This document shows positions 9,318 to 17,696 of a stretch of 64,000 nt of DNA, piece by piece. Source of the stretch: Actinomadura madurae (lineage in GTDB: Bacteria > Actinomycetota > Actinomycetes > Streptosporangiales > Streptosporangiaceae); NCBI RefSeq assembly GCF_900115095.1, contig NZ_FOVH01000004.1:166127-230126 (forward strand), in the 5' to 3' direction. The translations under genes and the position numbers were made by a program. The notes below the pieces were generated by a model. It worked only from the letters and a program-made list of their open reading frames with translations, was not told the DNA's origin and made no database searches. Position 1 is the stretch's first letter; each line of letters begins with the position of its first letter.

Positions 9318-10532
9318 TCACTCGTCCGTCATCGGGTCGAGGCCGTGCTCGGGGAACACCGCCCGCCGCGTCGCCAGCACCGCCTGGTCGACCGGGTCCC
9401 CCGGGTCGTAGCCGTCGCCCCACCTGCTGACCTCCACCACGTCGGTTCCGTCCGTCATCCTGCGCGGGGCGACCTCCTCCGTCCGGAGCCGGACGAACTC
9501 GCGCCAGTCCTCCGGGGTCGCGGTCCGCGGGGCGATCGGCCCGCCCGCGGCCTCGGCCAGCAGGTGCGTCCACGCCCGCGGGACGACCTGGACCAGCTCG
9601 TAGCCGCCGCCCCCGGTGAGCATCCAGCGGCCGCCGGCGGTCTCGTGGGCGAGCCGGTGCAGCCACGCGTAGGCCGTGCGCTGCCCGTCGACGCTGAGCG
9701 TCAGGTGCGCGAGCGGGTCGAGCGCGTGGCCGTCGGCGCCCTGCTGGGTGACGAGCACCTCCGGGCGGAACCGGCGCAGCAGCGGCGGGATGATCGCGTC
9801 GAACGCCCGCAGCCAGTGCCGGTCGCCGCAGCCGGGCGGCAGCGAGATGTTGACGGAGGTGCCGTCCGCGCCCGTCTCGTCGGGGAAGCCGGTTCCCGGG
9901 AACAGCGTCCGCGGCGACTCGTGCAGGCTGATCGTCAGGACGCGGGGGTCGTTGTAGAAGGCCTCCTGGACGCCGTCGCCGTGGTGGACGTCGACGTCGA
10001 CGTAGGCGACGCGCTCGGCGCCGTTCTCCAGCAGCCACGCGATGGCGACGGCCGGGTCGTTGTAGACGCAGAACCCGCTGGCGGCGCCGCTCAGCGCGTG
10101 GTGCAGGCCGCCGGCGATGTTCGCGGCATGCTCGGAGCGTCCCGTCCAGACCGCCTCGGCGGCGGCGACCGAGGCGCCGGTGACCAGGGCGGACGCCTCG
10201 TGCATGCCGAGGAAGACCGGGTTGTCGGCGGTGCCGAGGCCGTACCGCGGGTCGGGCAGCCCGGTGGCGCCGGCGTGCTTGACGGCGGCGATGTAGGGCT
10301 CCTCGTGGACGAGCCTGAGCAGCTTGTCGTCGGCGGACGCGAACCCGGAGACCGTCACGTTCGGGCGGTCGAGGACGCCGAGCTCCCGGGCCAGCGCCAT
10401 CGTCAGCTCGACCCGGACGGGGTTCAGGGGATGCCCGGAACCGAAGTCGTAGGAGATGAGCCGCTCGTCCCAGAAGACGTGGAGCCCGCAGTTCTCCGGG
10501 CCGGGGGGCGGGGACGGATCGGCACTGCTCAT
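9318..10532 (-). CDS. acuC: AcuC, class I histone-deacetylase-fold protein deacetylase
   Basis: 404 residues. Zinc hydrolase of the HDAC superfamily; AcuC in Bacillus removes acetyl groups from acetyl-CoA synthetase. Visible signatures: the N-terminal SYDFGSGHPLNPVR, the metal-site loop GLHHALSGAASGFCVYNDPA, YVDVDVHHGDGVQEAFYNDP with the Asp and His ligands, and GGGGYE near the end. ATG 10532 is preceded by GAGGT. First gene of a two-gene unit with the phosphatase-like protein. A palindrome GGTCACGTGACC lies 20 bp upstream of the start. The substrate here is inferred from the family. Confidence 0.93.
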   Translation of the reverse strand: MSSADPSPPPGPENCGLHVFWDERLISYDFGSGHPLNPVRVELTMALARELGVLDRPNVTVSGFASADDKLLRLVHEEPYIAAVKHAGATGLPDPRYGLGTADNPVFLGMHEASALVTGASVAAAEAVWTGRSEHAANIAGGLHHALSGAASGFCVYNDPAVAIAWLLENGAERVAYVDVDVHHGDGVQEAFYNDPRVLTISLHESPRTLFPGTGFPDETGADGTSVNISLPPGCGDRHWLRAFDAIIPPLLRRFRPEVLVTQQGADGHALDPLAHLTLSVDGQRTAYAWLHRLAHETAGGRWMLTGGGGYELVQVVPRAWTHLLAEAAGGPIAPRTATPEDWREFVRLRTEEVAPRRMTDGTDVVEVSRWGDGYDPGDPVDQAVLATRRAVFPEHGLDPMTDE

Positions 10533-10551
10533 GACCTCACGGTATCGCGCG

Positions 10552-10563
10552 GGTCACGTGACC
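10552..10563. promoter_or_regulatory. Perfect 12-bp palindrome in a divergent promoter region
   Basis: GGTCACGTGACC lies between acuC (start 10532, minus) and the esterase (start 10688, plus). A second near-palindrome TGTGACGTGAATTACACG lies at about 10619-10636. Either could be an operator for the divergent pair; the regulator is unknown. Confidence 0.35.
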
Positions 10564-10687
10564 TGGCCCACACATAACCCGCACCGCCCCTTTACCGGAC
10601 CCGGTTCCCGCAACACGCCTGTGACGTGAATTACACGCCGGAAACGGGCATACCGATATCAGGCAGAAATCTCCTATAGGGGGGTAA

Positions 10688-11665
10688 ATGGACGGGCCGA
10701 GCGTGCGCAGCCGCGCGATAAGCAACGCGCTTCGCCTGGGCGTTCGTCCGTTCCTGAACTACCTCCCCGGCCCCGGCAGCATCCGCACCGCGCGCTCGAC
10801 CGTGGACGTCGCGGCGCTGCTGATGCGGCACGGCTCCCGTGTCCGGTTCGACTCGCTGGACGAGCCGCCGCCCGAGGAGACCGCTGACCGCCCGGTCAGG
10901 GGCGAGTGGGTGATCTCCCGGGACGTCGCCGAGGACGACGTGCGGGGCGCCGTCCTCTACCTGCACGGCGGCGGCTACGTCGCCTGCTCGCCGCGCACGC
11001 ACCGTCCGATCACGTCGCGGCTCGCGCTCGACACGGGCCTGCCCGTCGTCGCCGCCCGGTACCGGCTCGCGCCCGAGCACCAGTTCCCCGCCCCGCTGGA
11101 GGACGCCCTCGCCGCCTATCGGTGGCTGCTGGCCCGCGGCGTCCCGGCGGCCGGCATCGTGCTCGCGGGCGACTCGGCCGGCGGGCACCTCGCCGCCGTG
11201 CTGGCCGGCGAGATCTGCCGGCTGGGCCTGCCGAAACCGGCCGGCCTGCTCCTGTTCTCCCCCTGGGTGGACCTCACCTGCGAACTGTCCATCCAGGCGC
11301 AGGCCCGCGCGCACGACCCGTACATCAGCGCCGCGTCGGCACGCCGTGTCGCGCGTCTCGTCGTGGGGCCGGCCGGATTCGACGACCCGCGGCTGGCCCT
11401 GCTCTCCTGCGCCTGGGACGGCATCCCGCCCGTCCTCATCCAGGTCGGCGGCGCCGAGGTCCTGCGCACCGAGGCCGAGGCGTTCGCGGAGGCCCTGCAG
11501 AGCGCGGGGGCCGACTGCGAGCTGGAGATCTGGAACGGGCAGATGCACGTCTTCCAGATCCTCAACCGCGTCCTGCCGGAGGCGGGCGACGCGATGCGCT
11601 CCGCCGCCCGCTTCGTCGGGCACGTGACCTCCACCGCGTCCCCGGGGAACACGGCCGCGGCCTAG
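10688..11665 (+). CDS. Alpha/beta hydrolase, HSL-family esterase/lipase
   Basis: 325 residues. Hormone-sensitive-lipase family (family IV) carboxylesterase: the oxyanion motif HGGGY near residue 92, the nucleophile elbow GDSAGG near 161, and later Asp and His (the latter in NGQMHVFQ) completing the triad. It hydrolyses short to medium acyl esters in relatives. ATG 10688 is preceded by AGGGGGG. No signal peptide, so cytosolic. Its stop codon overlaps by 3 bp the stop of the small gene on the other strand. Confidence 0.93.
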   Translation: MDGPSVRSRAISNALRLGVRPFLNYLPGPGSIRTARSTVDVAALLMRHGSRVRFDSLDEPPPEETADRPVRGEWVISRDVAEDDVRGAVLYLHGGGYVACSPRTHRPITSRLALDTGLPVVAARYRLAPEHQFPAPLEDALAAYRWLLARGVPAAGIVLAGDSAGGHLAAVLAGEICRLGLPKPAGLLLFSPWVDLTCELSIQAQARAHDPYISAASARRVARLVVGPAGFDDPRLALLSCAWDGIPPVLIQVGGAEVLRTEAEAFAEALQSAGADCELEIWNGQMHVFQILNRVLPEAGDAMRSAARFVGHVTSTASPGNTAAA

Positions 11666-11817
11666 CGTCCGCGGGTGTCGCGCTTCCGCAGGTTCGCGGC
11701 GAGGAGGGCCGCGGCGTGGTCGGCCATGAACCGGGGGACGCGCAGCTTGATCAGCGTGCGGTGCAGGGCGGACGCGGGGAAGGGCAGGTCGTCCGGACGT
11801 GCGCGCCGCTCTTCCAT
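11662..11817 (-). CDS. Small hypothetical protein, 51 residues
   Basis: Short basic protein starting MEERRARPDDLPFPASALHR and ending NLRKRDTRGR. ATG 11817 has GGGGGGTCGGGG directly upstream. The chain has a predicted amphipathic helix (MADHAAALLAANLRKR), no membrane segment and normal codon use. It is convergent with the esterase, the two stop codons overlapping, which suggests a shared terminator region. Function unknown; a small regulator or partner is only a guess. Confidence 0.55.
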   Translation of the reverse strand: MEERRARPDDLPFPASALHRTLIKLRVPRFMADHAAALLAANLRKRDTRGR

Positions 11818-11931
11818 CCCCGACCCCCCGGTATTTCAAGATCAACTAAATGATAGGCCGACCGGGCCCGGACCGCCGGGCATTTCATGATCCTTTCCAT
11901 CTGCCGGGCCGGACGAAGGCCGCGTCCCGGG

Positions 11932-13119
11932 TCATTCGGCGCGCAGGGCGGTCACCGGGTCGAGGCGGCCGGCGCGGCGGGCCGGGACGACGCCGAAGAA
12001 CACCCCGACGGCCGCGGACACGGCGAACGCGACCACCGGGGACCACCAGGTGATCGCGGCCGGCACCGGCGACACCGCGGAGATCGTCACGGCGGCCCCG
12101 ATGCCGAGGGCGATGCCGGCGAGGCCGCCGAGGGTCGTCAGCAGGACCGCCTCCACGAGGAACTGGGCGAGGATGTCGCGCTGCCGGGCGCCGAGGGCCT
12201 TGCGCAGGCCGATCTCCCGCGTCCGCTCCCGGACCCCGACGAGCATGATGTTGGAGACCCCCACCCCGCCGACGAGCAGCGAGATCGCGGCGATGGCGGC
12301 CAGCACGCCGGTGAGCGCGCCGAGGACGGTGCCGATCGTGCCGAGCAGCTGCGTCTGCGTGATCGCGGAGAACCGCTCGCCCCGGTACCGGGTCTCCAGC
12401 GCGTCCACGATCTCGCGCTGGAGGCGCGGGACGGCGTCCTTGCTGGGCGCGCGGACGGCGATGAAGTCGACCCGGTCCACGCCGAAGAGCCGCTGCGCCG
12501 TGGTGATCGGCAGGTGCGCCTCGGAGTCGCGGGTCTGCCCGAACGTCGAGCCGATCTCCGCGAGGACGCCGACGACGCGGAACCGGGTGCCGCCCGCGAT
12601 CGAGACCTGCCGCCCGACCGGGTCGACGTCGCCGAACAGCCGGCGGGCGAGGTCGGACCCGAGGACGACGACGCGGCGGCGCGTCTCCACGTCGGTGCGG
12701 CTCAGGTACCGGCCGCGGCGCAGCGGCCGGTCGAAGACGTTGCCGTAGTGGTCGTTCGTCCCGACGATGCTGGCGAACATCTCCTCGTGGCCGGCCCGGA
12801 CCGTCTCGCCGGAGTTGAGGGCGACCGCGATGGCGTTCTCGTCGCCGGTGACGCGGCCGAGGTAGCCGACGTCGTCGAGCCGCATCCGGCTGATCGTGGG
12901 CGCCGAGCCGAAGCTCAGCTCGCCGGGCGCGACGAAGATGATGTTGGAGCCGAGGCCCTCGATCTCGGTCCGCACGAGGTCGCGGGCGCCGCTGCCGATC
13001 GCGACCAGCACGACGACCGCGGCGACGCCGACGACGACCCCGAACATGGTCAGGACGCTGCGGAGCCGGTTGACGCGCAGCGCGTCCGCCGCGATCCGGA
13101 ACGACTCCACCGGCCTCAT
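11932..13119 (-). CDS. ABC transporter permease, MacB/FtsX type
   Basis: 395 residues. One N-terminal membrane helix (LTMFGVVVGVAAVVVLVAIG), a large extracytoplasmic domain of about 200 residues, then three C-terminal helices with the FtsX signature GVGVSNIMLVGVRERTREIG and VPARRAGRLDPVTALR at the end. This is the MacB topology used for export of peptides, lipids or drugs without moving them through a channel. ATG 13119 overlaps the ATPase stop as ATGA, so the two are translationally coupled. Last gene of the adaptor / ATPase / permease cassette. Confidence 0.93.
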   Translation of the reverse strand: MRPVESFRIAADALRVNRLRSVLTMFGVVVGVAAVVVLVAIGSGARDLVRTEIEGLGSNIIFVAPGELSFGSAPTISRMRLDDVGYLGRVTGDENAIAVALNSGETVRAGHEEMFASIVGTNDHYGNVFDRPLRRGRYLSRTDVETRRRVVVLGSDLARRLFGDVDPVGRQVSIAGGTRFRVVGVLAEIGSTFGQTRDSEAHLPITTAQRLFGVDRVDFIAVRAPSKDAVPRLQREIVDALETRYRGERFSAITQTQLLGTIGTVLGALTGVLAAIAAISLLVGGVGVSNIMLVGVRERTREIGLRKALGARQRDILAQFLVEAVLLTTLGGLAGIALGIGAAVTISAVSPVPAAITWWSPVVAFAVSAAVGVFFGVVPARRAGRLDPVTALRAE

Positions 13120-13802
13120 CGGACGTCGCGCTCGATGCGGCCGTCGCGGATGTGGACCTGGCGGCGCGCCCGCTCGGCGATGTCCGGCTCGTGGGTGACG
13201 AGAACGACGGCGACGCCGCGCTCGGAGTTGAGCCGGTCGAGCAGGTCCATGACGTCGTGGCCGGTGCGGGTGTCGAGGTTGCCGGTCGGCTCGTCCGCCA
13301 GGACGACGCCCGGGTCTCCGACGAGGGCGCGGGCGATCGCGACGCGCTGCTGCTCGCCGCCGGACAGCTGGCCGGGGCGGTGCCCGAGCCGGTGGTCGAG
13401 GCCGACGGTGGCGAGGGCCGCGGTGGCGCGGTGGCGCCGCTCGCTCCGCGGCACGCCCCGGTAGACCAGCGGAAGCGCCACGTTGTCGAGCGCGCTCGTG
13501 CGGGCCAGGAGGTGGAACGACTGGAAGACGAAACCCACGCGCGCGTTGCGCAGTTCGGCGAGTTCGCCGTCCGAGAGGCGGGAGACGTCCCTCCCGGAGA
13601 TGCGCAGTGTTCCGGTCGTCGGGCGGTCCAGGCAGCCGAGCAGGTGCATCAGCGTCGACTTCCCTGAGCCGGACGGTCCGAGGATGGCGACGAACTCGCC
13701 CTCGTCTATCCGCAGGCTCACCCCGTGCAGGGCGGTGACGTCGACGCCTTCCATGCGGTACGTGCGGGTGACGTCCACCGCCTCCAGCGCCGCCTCGCTC
13801 AC
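13116..13802 (-). CDS. ABC transporter ATP-binding protein, MacB/LolD type
   Basis: 228 residues. Complete nucleotide-binding domain: Walker A GPSGSGKST near residue 42, Q-loop FVFQSFHLL, ABC signature LSGGEQQRVAIARAL near 144, Walker B VVLADEPTGNLD, and the switch His in VLVTHE. It energises the permease at 11932-13119. GTG 13802 overlaps the adaptor stop as GTGA, and its own stop overlaps the permease start, so the three genes form a coupled operon. Confidence 0.95.
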   Translation of the reverse strand: MSEAALEAVDVTRTYRMEGVDVTALHGVSLRIDEGEFVAILGPSGSGKSTLMHLLGCLDRPTTGTLRISGRDVSRLSDGELAELRNARVGFVFQSFHLLARTSALDNVALPLVYRGVPRSERRHRATAALATVGLDHRLGHRPGQLSGGEQQRVAIARALVGDPGVVLADEPTGNLDTRTGHDVMDLLDRLNSERGVAVVLVTHEPDIAERARRQVHIRDGRIERDVR

Positions 13803-15154
13803 CGGCCGAGTTCCTGGCCCTGCTTGACGGAGTCGGCACCGCGGACCACGATGCTCTCCCCTTCGCGGAGGCCGCGCGTTATCTGGACGGTCGCGTCCCC
13901 CTCCGCGCCCAAGCCGACCACGCGTCGCTGGGCCCTCCCGTCCGACACCGCCCAGACGACCGATTCGCGCCCGCTGGTGACGATGGCGGACGACGGCACC
14001 GACAGGACGTTCCGGACGTCCCGCACCTTCAGGTTCACCACGGCGCTCATGCCCGGCTTCGGCCGCGGGGCCGTCCCGCCGCCCGCGAGGGCTCCACGCC
14101 CGAGCGCCAGGGTGACCTTGTAGGTGACGCCGCCGCCGCTGGACTCCTTGGGCGTGACGCCGACCCCGGTCACCTCGGCCTCGTAGGTGCCGCCCTCGAC
14201 GGCGTCGAACTCGGCCTCGGCCTCCACGCCCTTGGCGACCTGGAGGACGTCCGTCTCGTCCACGTCGGCGGTGAGCGCGAGCGTGGAGACGTCCGTGACC
14301 GTGATGACGGCGTCGCCGCCGGAAACGGGCGCGCCGGCCGCGATGGCGGACGCGTCCTTGGCGGCGCCGCCGCCGAGGTTCCCCAGCCCGGTGAGGCCGC
14401 CCGCCTGCGACCGCGCGCCCTGCGGGAGCCGGTCGAGGACGTCGCCGAGGCCGGGCGCGCCGCCCGCCGGGCCGCCGAGCCCGGCGATCCCGTCGAAGGG
14501 CGCCTTGATCGTCAGGGCGTCCACCGTGCGCCGGGCGGTCCGCACCGCCGCCCGCGTCTGCACCCGCTGCGCCGCCGTGATGGACGAGATCGTCGCGCCC
14601 ACGCTGCCCAGCCCGGCGTTGAGCCGCGCCACCGCGGTGCGGGCCGCGGCCGACGCCGTCCGGTACTGGCCCTCCGCCCTGGTGATCCCGGCGAGGACGA
14701 GCGCGCGCTCCTTCAGGTCCGGGATCCGGAGGGCGATCTTGCGGGCGGCGGCGAACCCGTCCCGGGCGGTCCGGTCCGTCCTGCGCTGGAACTCCGACAG
14801 GTCGAGGCCTTCGGGGACTCCGCCCCCGGCCGAGGCCGACCGGTCGGCTTCGAGGGCCTGGGCGAGCTGCTCCCGCGCGCCCGGCGAGCTGATCTTGGCG
14901 AGGACGTCGCCCTCGTCCACCGGGTCGCCGTCCGCGACGTACAGCCGCGCGATCGTCCCCTCGGCGGGCGAGCGGAGCACGGCCGTGGCGCGGGCCGACA
15001 CGGTCGCGGGCGCCTCCACGACCTCGGACACGTCGGCGCGCTCGACCCTGCCGAGCCGGATCCCGCCGTCCCCGCCACCGCCGGTGCAGGCGCTGAGGAC
15101 GCCCGCGAGCAGCGCGCCGGCCGCGAGCACGGGGACATAACGCCGGGACGCCAC
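13799..15154 (-). CDS. Lipoprotein membrane-fusion adaptor (HlyD/RND-type) of the MacB cassette
   Basis: 451 residues. The N-terminus is a lipoprotein signal (PVLAAGALLAGVLSAC) with Cys23 in a lipobox LSAC, so it is anchored outside the membrane. A biotinyl/lipoyl-like half (ATVLRSPAEGTIARLYVADG region) precedes a long alpha-helical segment (about 95-225), then beta-barrel domains with PKPGMSAVVNLKV. It links the MacB-type permease to substrate. A Gly/Ala-rich insert (about 225-270) is unusual. First gene of the coupled cassette, with a stop that overlaps the ATPase start. Confidence 0.9.
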   Translation of the reverse strand: MASRRYVPVLAAGALLAGVLSACTGGGGDGGIRLGRVERADVSEVVEAPATVSARATAVLRSPAEGTIARLYVADGDPVDEGDVLAKISSPGAREQLAQALEADRSASAGGGVPEGLDLSEFQRRTDRTARDGFAAARKIALRIPDLKERALVLAGITRAEGQYRTASAAARTAVARLNAGLGSVGATISSITAAQRVQTRAAVRTARRTVDALTIKAPFDGIAGLGGPAGGAPGLGDVLDRLPQGARSQAGGLTGLGNLGGGAAKDASAIAAGAPVSGGDAVITVTDVSTLALTADVDETDVLQVAKGVEAEAEFDAVEGGTYEAEVTGVGVTPKESSGGGVTYKVTLALGRGALAGGGTAPRPKPGMSAVVNLKVRDVRNVLSVPSSAIVTSGRESVVWAVSDGRAQRRVVGLGAEGDATVQITRGLREGESIVVRGADSVKQGQELGR

Positions 15155-15261
15155 GGGGGCATGGTAAGACGATCATCGGACGGATCGGCACGATCGCGCA
15201 TGAATCGGCCCGATGAGGCCAGTCGTGCGTGTGGGAGCTTGTGGGAGCTATGGGGCTCGCT

Positions 15262-15699
15262 TCAGAAGCTGCCGGCGGGCTCGCGTTCGTAGACCTCGTC
15301 GTCCTCGCGGCGCCGGCCGCGTTTCACGGTGAAGAACCCGACCAGCGCGGCCAGGGCGGCGCCGCCCTCACCGGCGAGGCTGACCGTCTTCTCCATGTAC
15401 CAGACGGGCTCGTACATGTCCGGCAGCGGGCCGAGCGCGCCCATGTCGACGTAGTAGTACAGGACGAGGGCGCCGACCGCGCTCGCCGCGACGAGGAACG
15501 CCAGCGCGTAGGACCAGCGGGTCGCGTAGGTGAGGATGATGACGGCGACCACGCCGGCCACCGCGGCCTGGATGCGGAAGAGCAGGTCCCCGTCGATGGA
15601 CCCGCCCTGGACGAAGGCCATGTCGGGCGCGAACTTCCAGTGCACGATCGCGTCGGCCGCCAGCCCGGCGGCGACGATCAGGCGGAGTATGAGTCCCAT
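15262..15699 (-). CDS. Small integral membrane protein, unknown
   Basis: 145 residues with about four hydrophobic segments: near residues 2-18, 48-68, 75-95 and 120-140. It ends in a charged tail (VKRGRRREDDEVYEREPAG). ATG 15699 is used because the first helix starts there; a longer frame adds 12 residues. The ribosome-binding site is weak (AGAG). No family was recognised with confidence. It stands alone between the ABC cassette and proC. Confidence 0.75.
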   Translation of the reverse strand: MGLILRLIVAAGLAADAIVHWKFAPDMAFVQGGSIDGDLLFRIQAAVAGVVAVIILTYATRWSYALAFLVAASAVGALVLYYYVDMGALGPLPDMYEPVWYMEKTVSLAGEGGAALAALVGFFTVKRGRRREDDEVYEREPAGSF

Positions 15700-15753
15700 A
15701 TCTCTAACACGAACGGGACCCCGGGGGCGGATCAATGTTCAAAGATGAACTTT

Positions 15754-15826
15754 CGCCGGTTCTCCGCGCCCGGCTCTCCGCGCCCGGTTCTCCGCCCGGT
15801 TCTTCACCCGGCTCTCCGCGCCCGGA
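15754..15826. repeat. Short tandem repeat, about 14-bp unit
   Basis: Five imperfect copies of CCCGGYTCTCCGCG lie between proC and the small membrane protein. The tract is flanked on both sides by GCGGATCAA, so it may be an insertion between short direct repeats or slippage. Confidence 0.8.
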
Positions 15827-15832
15827 CGCGGA

Positions 15833-16627
15833 TCAACCGCCCGCGAGCTCCCGCCCCCGGTTCCGGGCGGCCTCGATCGCCTCCAGGACGGCGGCGCGGA
15901 CCCCGTGCCGCTCCAGCTCCCGGATCGCCGAGATCGTCGTCCCGCCGGGGGACGTGACGGCCTCGCGCAGCAGCACCGGGTGCTCGCCGGAGTCGCGGAG
16001 CATGACCGCGGCGCCCACGGCCGACTGGATCACCATCTCCAGCGCGGCGGCGCGCGGCATGCCGAGCAGGATGCCCGCGTCCACCATGGCCTCGACGAGG
16101 TAGTAGAAGTACGCGGGCCCGCTGCCGGACAGGGCCGTCGCGCCGTCCTGCAGCGACTCGGGGATGCGCAGCACCTTGCCGACGGGCGACAGCAGCTCCT
16201 CCGCCAGCTTCAGGTGCTCCTCGCCGGCGTGCGACCCGGCCGAGATGACGCTCATCGCCTCGTCCACGTGCACGGGCGTGTTCGACATGACGCGGACGAC
16301 GGGCACGCCCTCCGGCAGCCGCGCCTCGACGAACCCGGTCGTGATCCCGGCCGCCATCGAGATCACCAGCCGTCCCGGCGGGACGTGCGGGCCGACCTCG
16401 TCCAGCAGGACGCCCATGTCCTGCGGCTTCACCGCGAGGACCAGCGTCCCGGCCTTCGCGGCGGCCTCCGCGTTCGGCAGGATCTCGATGCCGTACCGCT
16501 CGCGCAGCAGCGCCCCGCGCTCCTCCCGGCGCGCGGTCGCCACCAGCTCGGACGGGCGGCGGCCGGCCCGGAGCACCCCGGACAGCAGCGCCTCGCCCAT
16601 CTTCCCGGCACCCAGAATCGCGATCAT
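15833..16627 (-). CDS. proC: Pyrroline-5-carboxylate reductase
   Basis: 264 residues, full length. Reduces pyrroline-5-carboxylate to proline with NAD(P)H, the last step of proline synthesis. N-terminal Rossmann loop AILGAGKMGEALLSG, VLAVKPQDM at the end of the cofactor domain, MSNTPVHVDEAMSVIS and the C-terminal helical dimer domain with ALSGSGPAYFYYLVEAM and TSPGGTTISAI, all typical of ProC. It lies 88 bp after the start of nothing else and downstream of proline dehydrogenase on the same strand, so synthesis and breakdown genes for proline are neighbours. The order recalls Rv0500 (from memory). Confidence 0.97.
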   Translation of the reverse strand: MIAILGAGKMGEALLSGVLRAGRRPSELVATARREERGALLRERYGIEILPNAEAAAKAGTLVLAVKPQDMGVLLDEVGPHVPPGRLVISMAAGITTGFVEARLPEGVPVVRVMSNTPVHVDEAMSVISAGSHAGEEHLKLAEELLSPVGKVLRIPESLQDGATALSGSGPAYFYYLVEAMVDAGILLGMPRAAALEMVIQSAVGAAVMLRDSGEHPVLLREAVTSPGGTTISAIRELERHGVRAAVLEAIEAARNRGRELAGG

Positions 16628-16715
16628 CGGCCACCCTCGGATCTCATCTCAGCGACGCGCCCAGCCTAGTCCCGGGCCGGACCGCTTCGAGGCACGCCCT
16701 CGGAGGAACGCCTGG

Positions 16716-17636
16716 TCAGGACCGTCCGGCGAGGGAGCGCATGAAGAAGCGCAGGTTGGCGGGCCGCTCGGCGAGCCGGCGCATGAAGTACTGGTACCAC
16801 TCGCGGCCGTAGGCGACGTAGACGCGGACCTGCGCGCCCTGCGCGGCCAGCCTGCGCTGCTCCTGCGGACGGATCCCGTAGAGCATCTGGTACTCGAACG
16901 TGGAGGCGTCGCGCTCGTGCAGGTCGGACAGCGCGCCCGCGATCTCGATGAGCCGCGGGTCGTGCGTCGCGAGCATCGGATAGCCCTTGCCGGCCATCAA
17001 GACCTTCATGCAGCGCACGTACGACCTGTCGACCTCTTCCTTGTCGGTGAAGGCGACCGCCGCCGGTGCCGCATACGCGCCCTTGCACAGCCGCACACGC
17101 GAACCCTCGTAGGCCAGTTCCGTGCAGTGTTCCTCAGCGCGGCGCAGGTAGGCCTGGACGACCGCACCCACGTCCGGGAAGTCCCTCCGCAGGTCTTGGA
17201 CGATCCCCAGCGTCGCATCGACGGTCGTGTGCTCCTCCATGTCGAGGGTGACCGTCGTACTGGACGAACGGGCGGCCTCGCAGACCCGGCGGGCGTTCTC
17301 CAAGGCGAGGTCTTCGTCGAGCGTCTGCCCCACCGCGGAGAGCTTCATCGACACCTCGGCGCGCGTGCCGAGCCCGGCGTCACCCAGCCGTTCCAGGAGC
17401 TCGACGTAATGCGTGGCGTTCGCCTCCGCGCGGCCCTTGTCGTGGGTGTCCTCCCCCAGGACGTCCAGGGTGACGAGCAGCCCTTCGCCGCTCAGATCCT
17501 CCGTGACGCGCAGCGCGTCCTCGATCGTCTCCCCGGCGACGAACCGGCGGACGACGTCGGCGGTGAACGGCGCGGTCTCCACGACCCGGCGCGCGCCGTC
17601 ACTGCGCGACGCGGCGAGCAACGCCTGACGAAGCAC
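16716..17636 (-). CDS. Proline dehydrogenase (monofunctional PRODH)
   Basis: 306 residues. FAD enzyme oxidising proline to pyrroline-5-carboxylate, passing electrons to the respiratory chain. The TIM-barrel signatures are visible: VSMKLSAVGQTLDEDLALEN, VTLDMEEHTTVDATL, VRLCKGAYAAP, ATHDPRLIE, FEYQMLYGIRP and YGREWYQYFMRRLAERPAN near the end. It starts at GTG 17636. No P5C dehydrogenase domain is fused, so it is the single-function type usual in actinobacteria. Proline taken up here could be cycled with ProC next door. Confidence 0.95.
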   Translation of the reverse strand: MLRQALLAASRSDGARRVVETAPFTADVVRRFVAGETIEDALRVTEDLSGEGLLVTLDVLGEDTHDKGRAEANATHYVELLERLGDAGLGTRAEVSMKLSAVGQTLDEDLALENARRVCEAARSSSTTVTLDMEEHTTVDATLGIVQDLRRDFPDVGAVVQAYLRRAEEHCTELAYEGSRVRLCKGAYAAPAAVAFTDKEEVDRSYVRCMKVLMAGKGYPMLATHDPRLIEIAGALSDLHERDASTFEYQMLYGIRPQEQRRLAAQGAQVRVYVAYGREWYQYFMRRLAERPANLRFFMRSLAGRS

Positions 17637-17696
17637 TGTGCGAACCCCTTGTCCGTGCGCGTACCGTCCCAGGTTAAGCCCGGGACGGCCCGGCGA

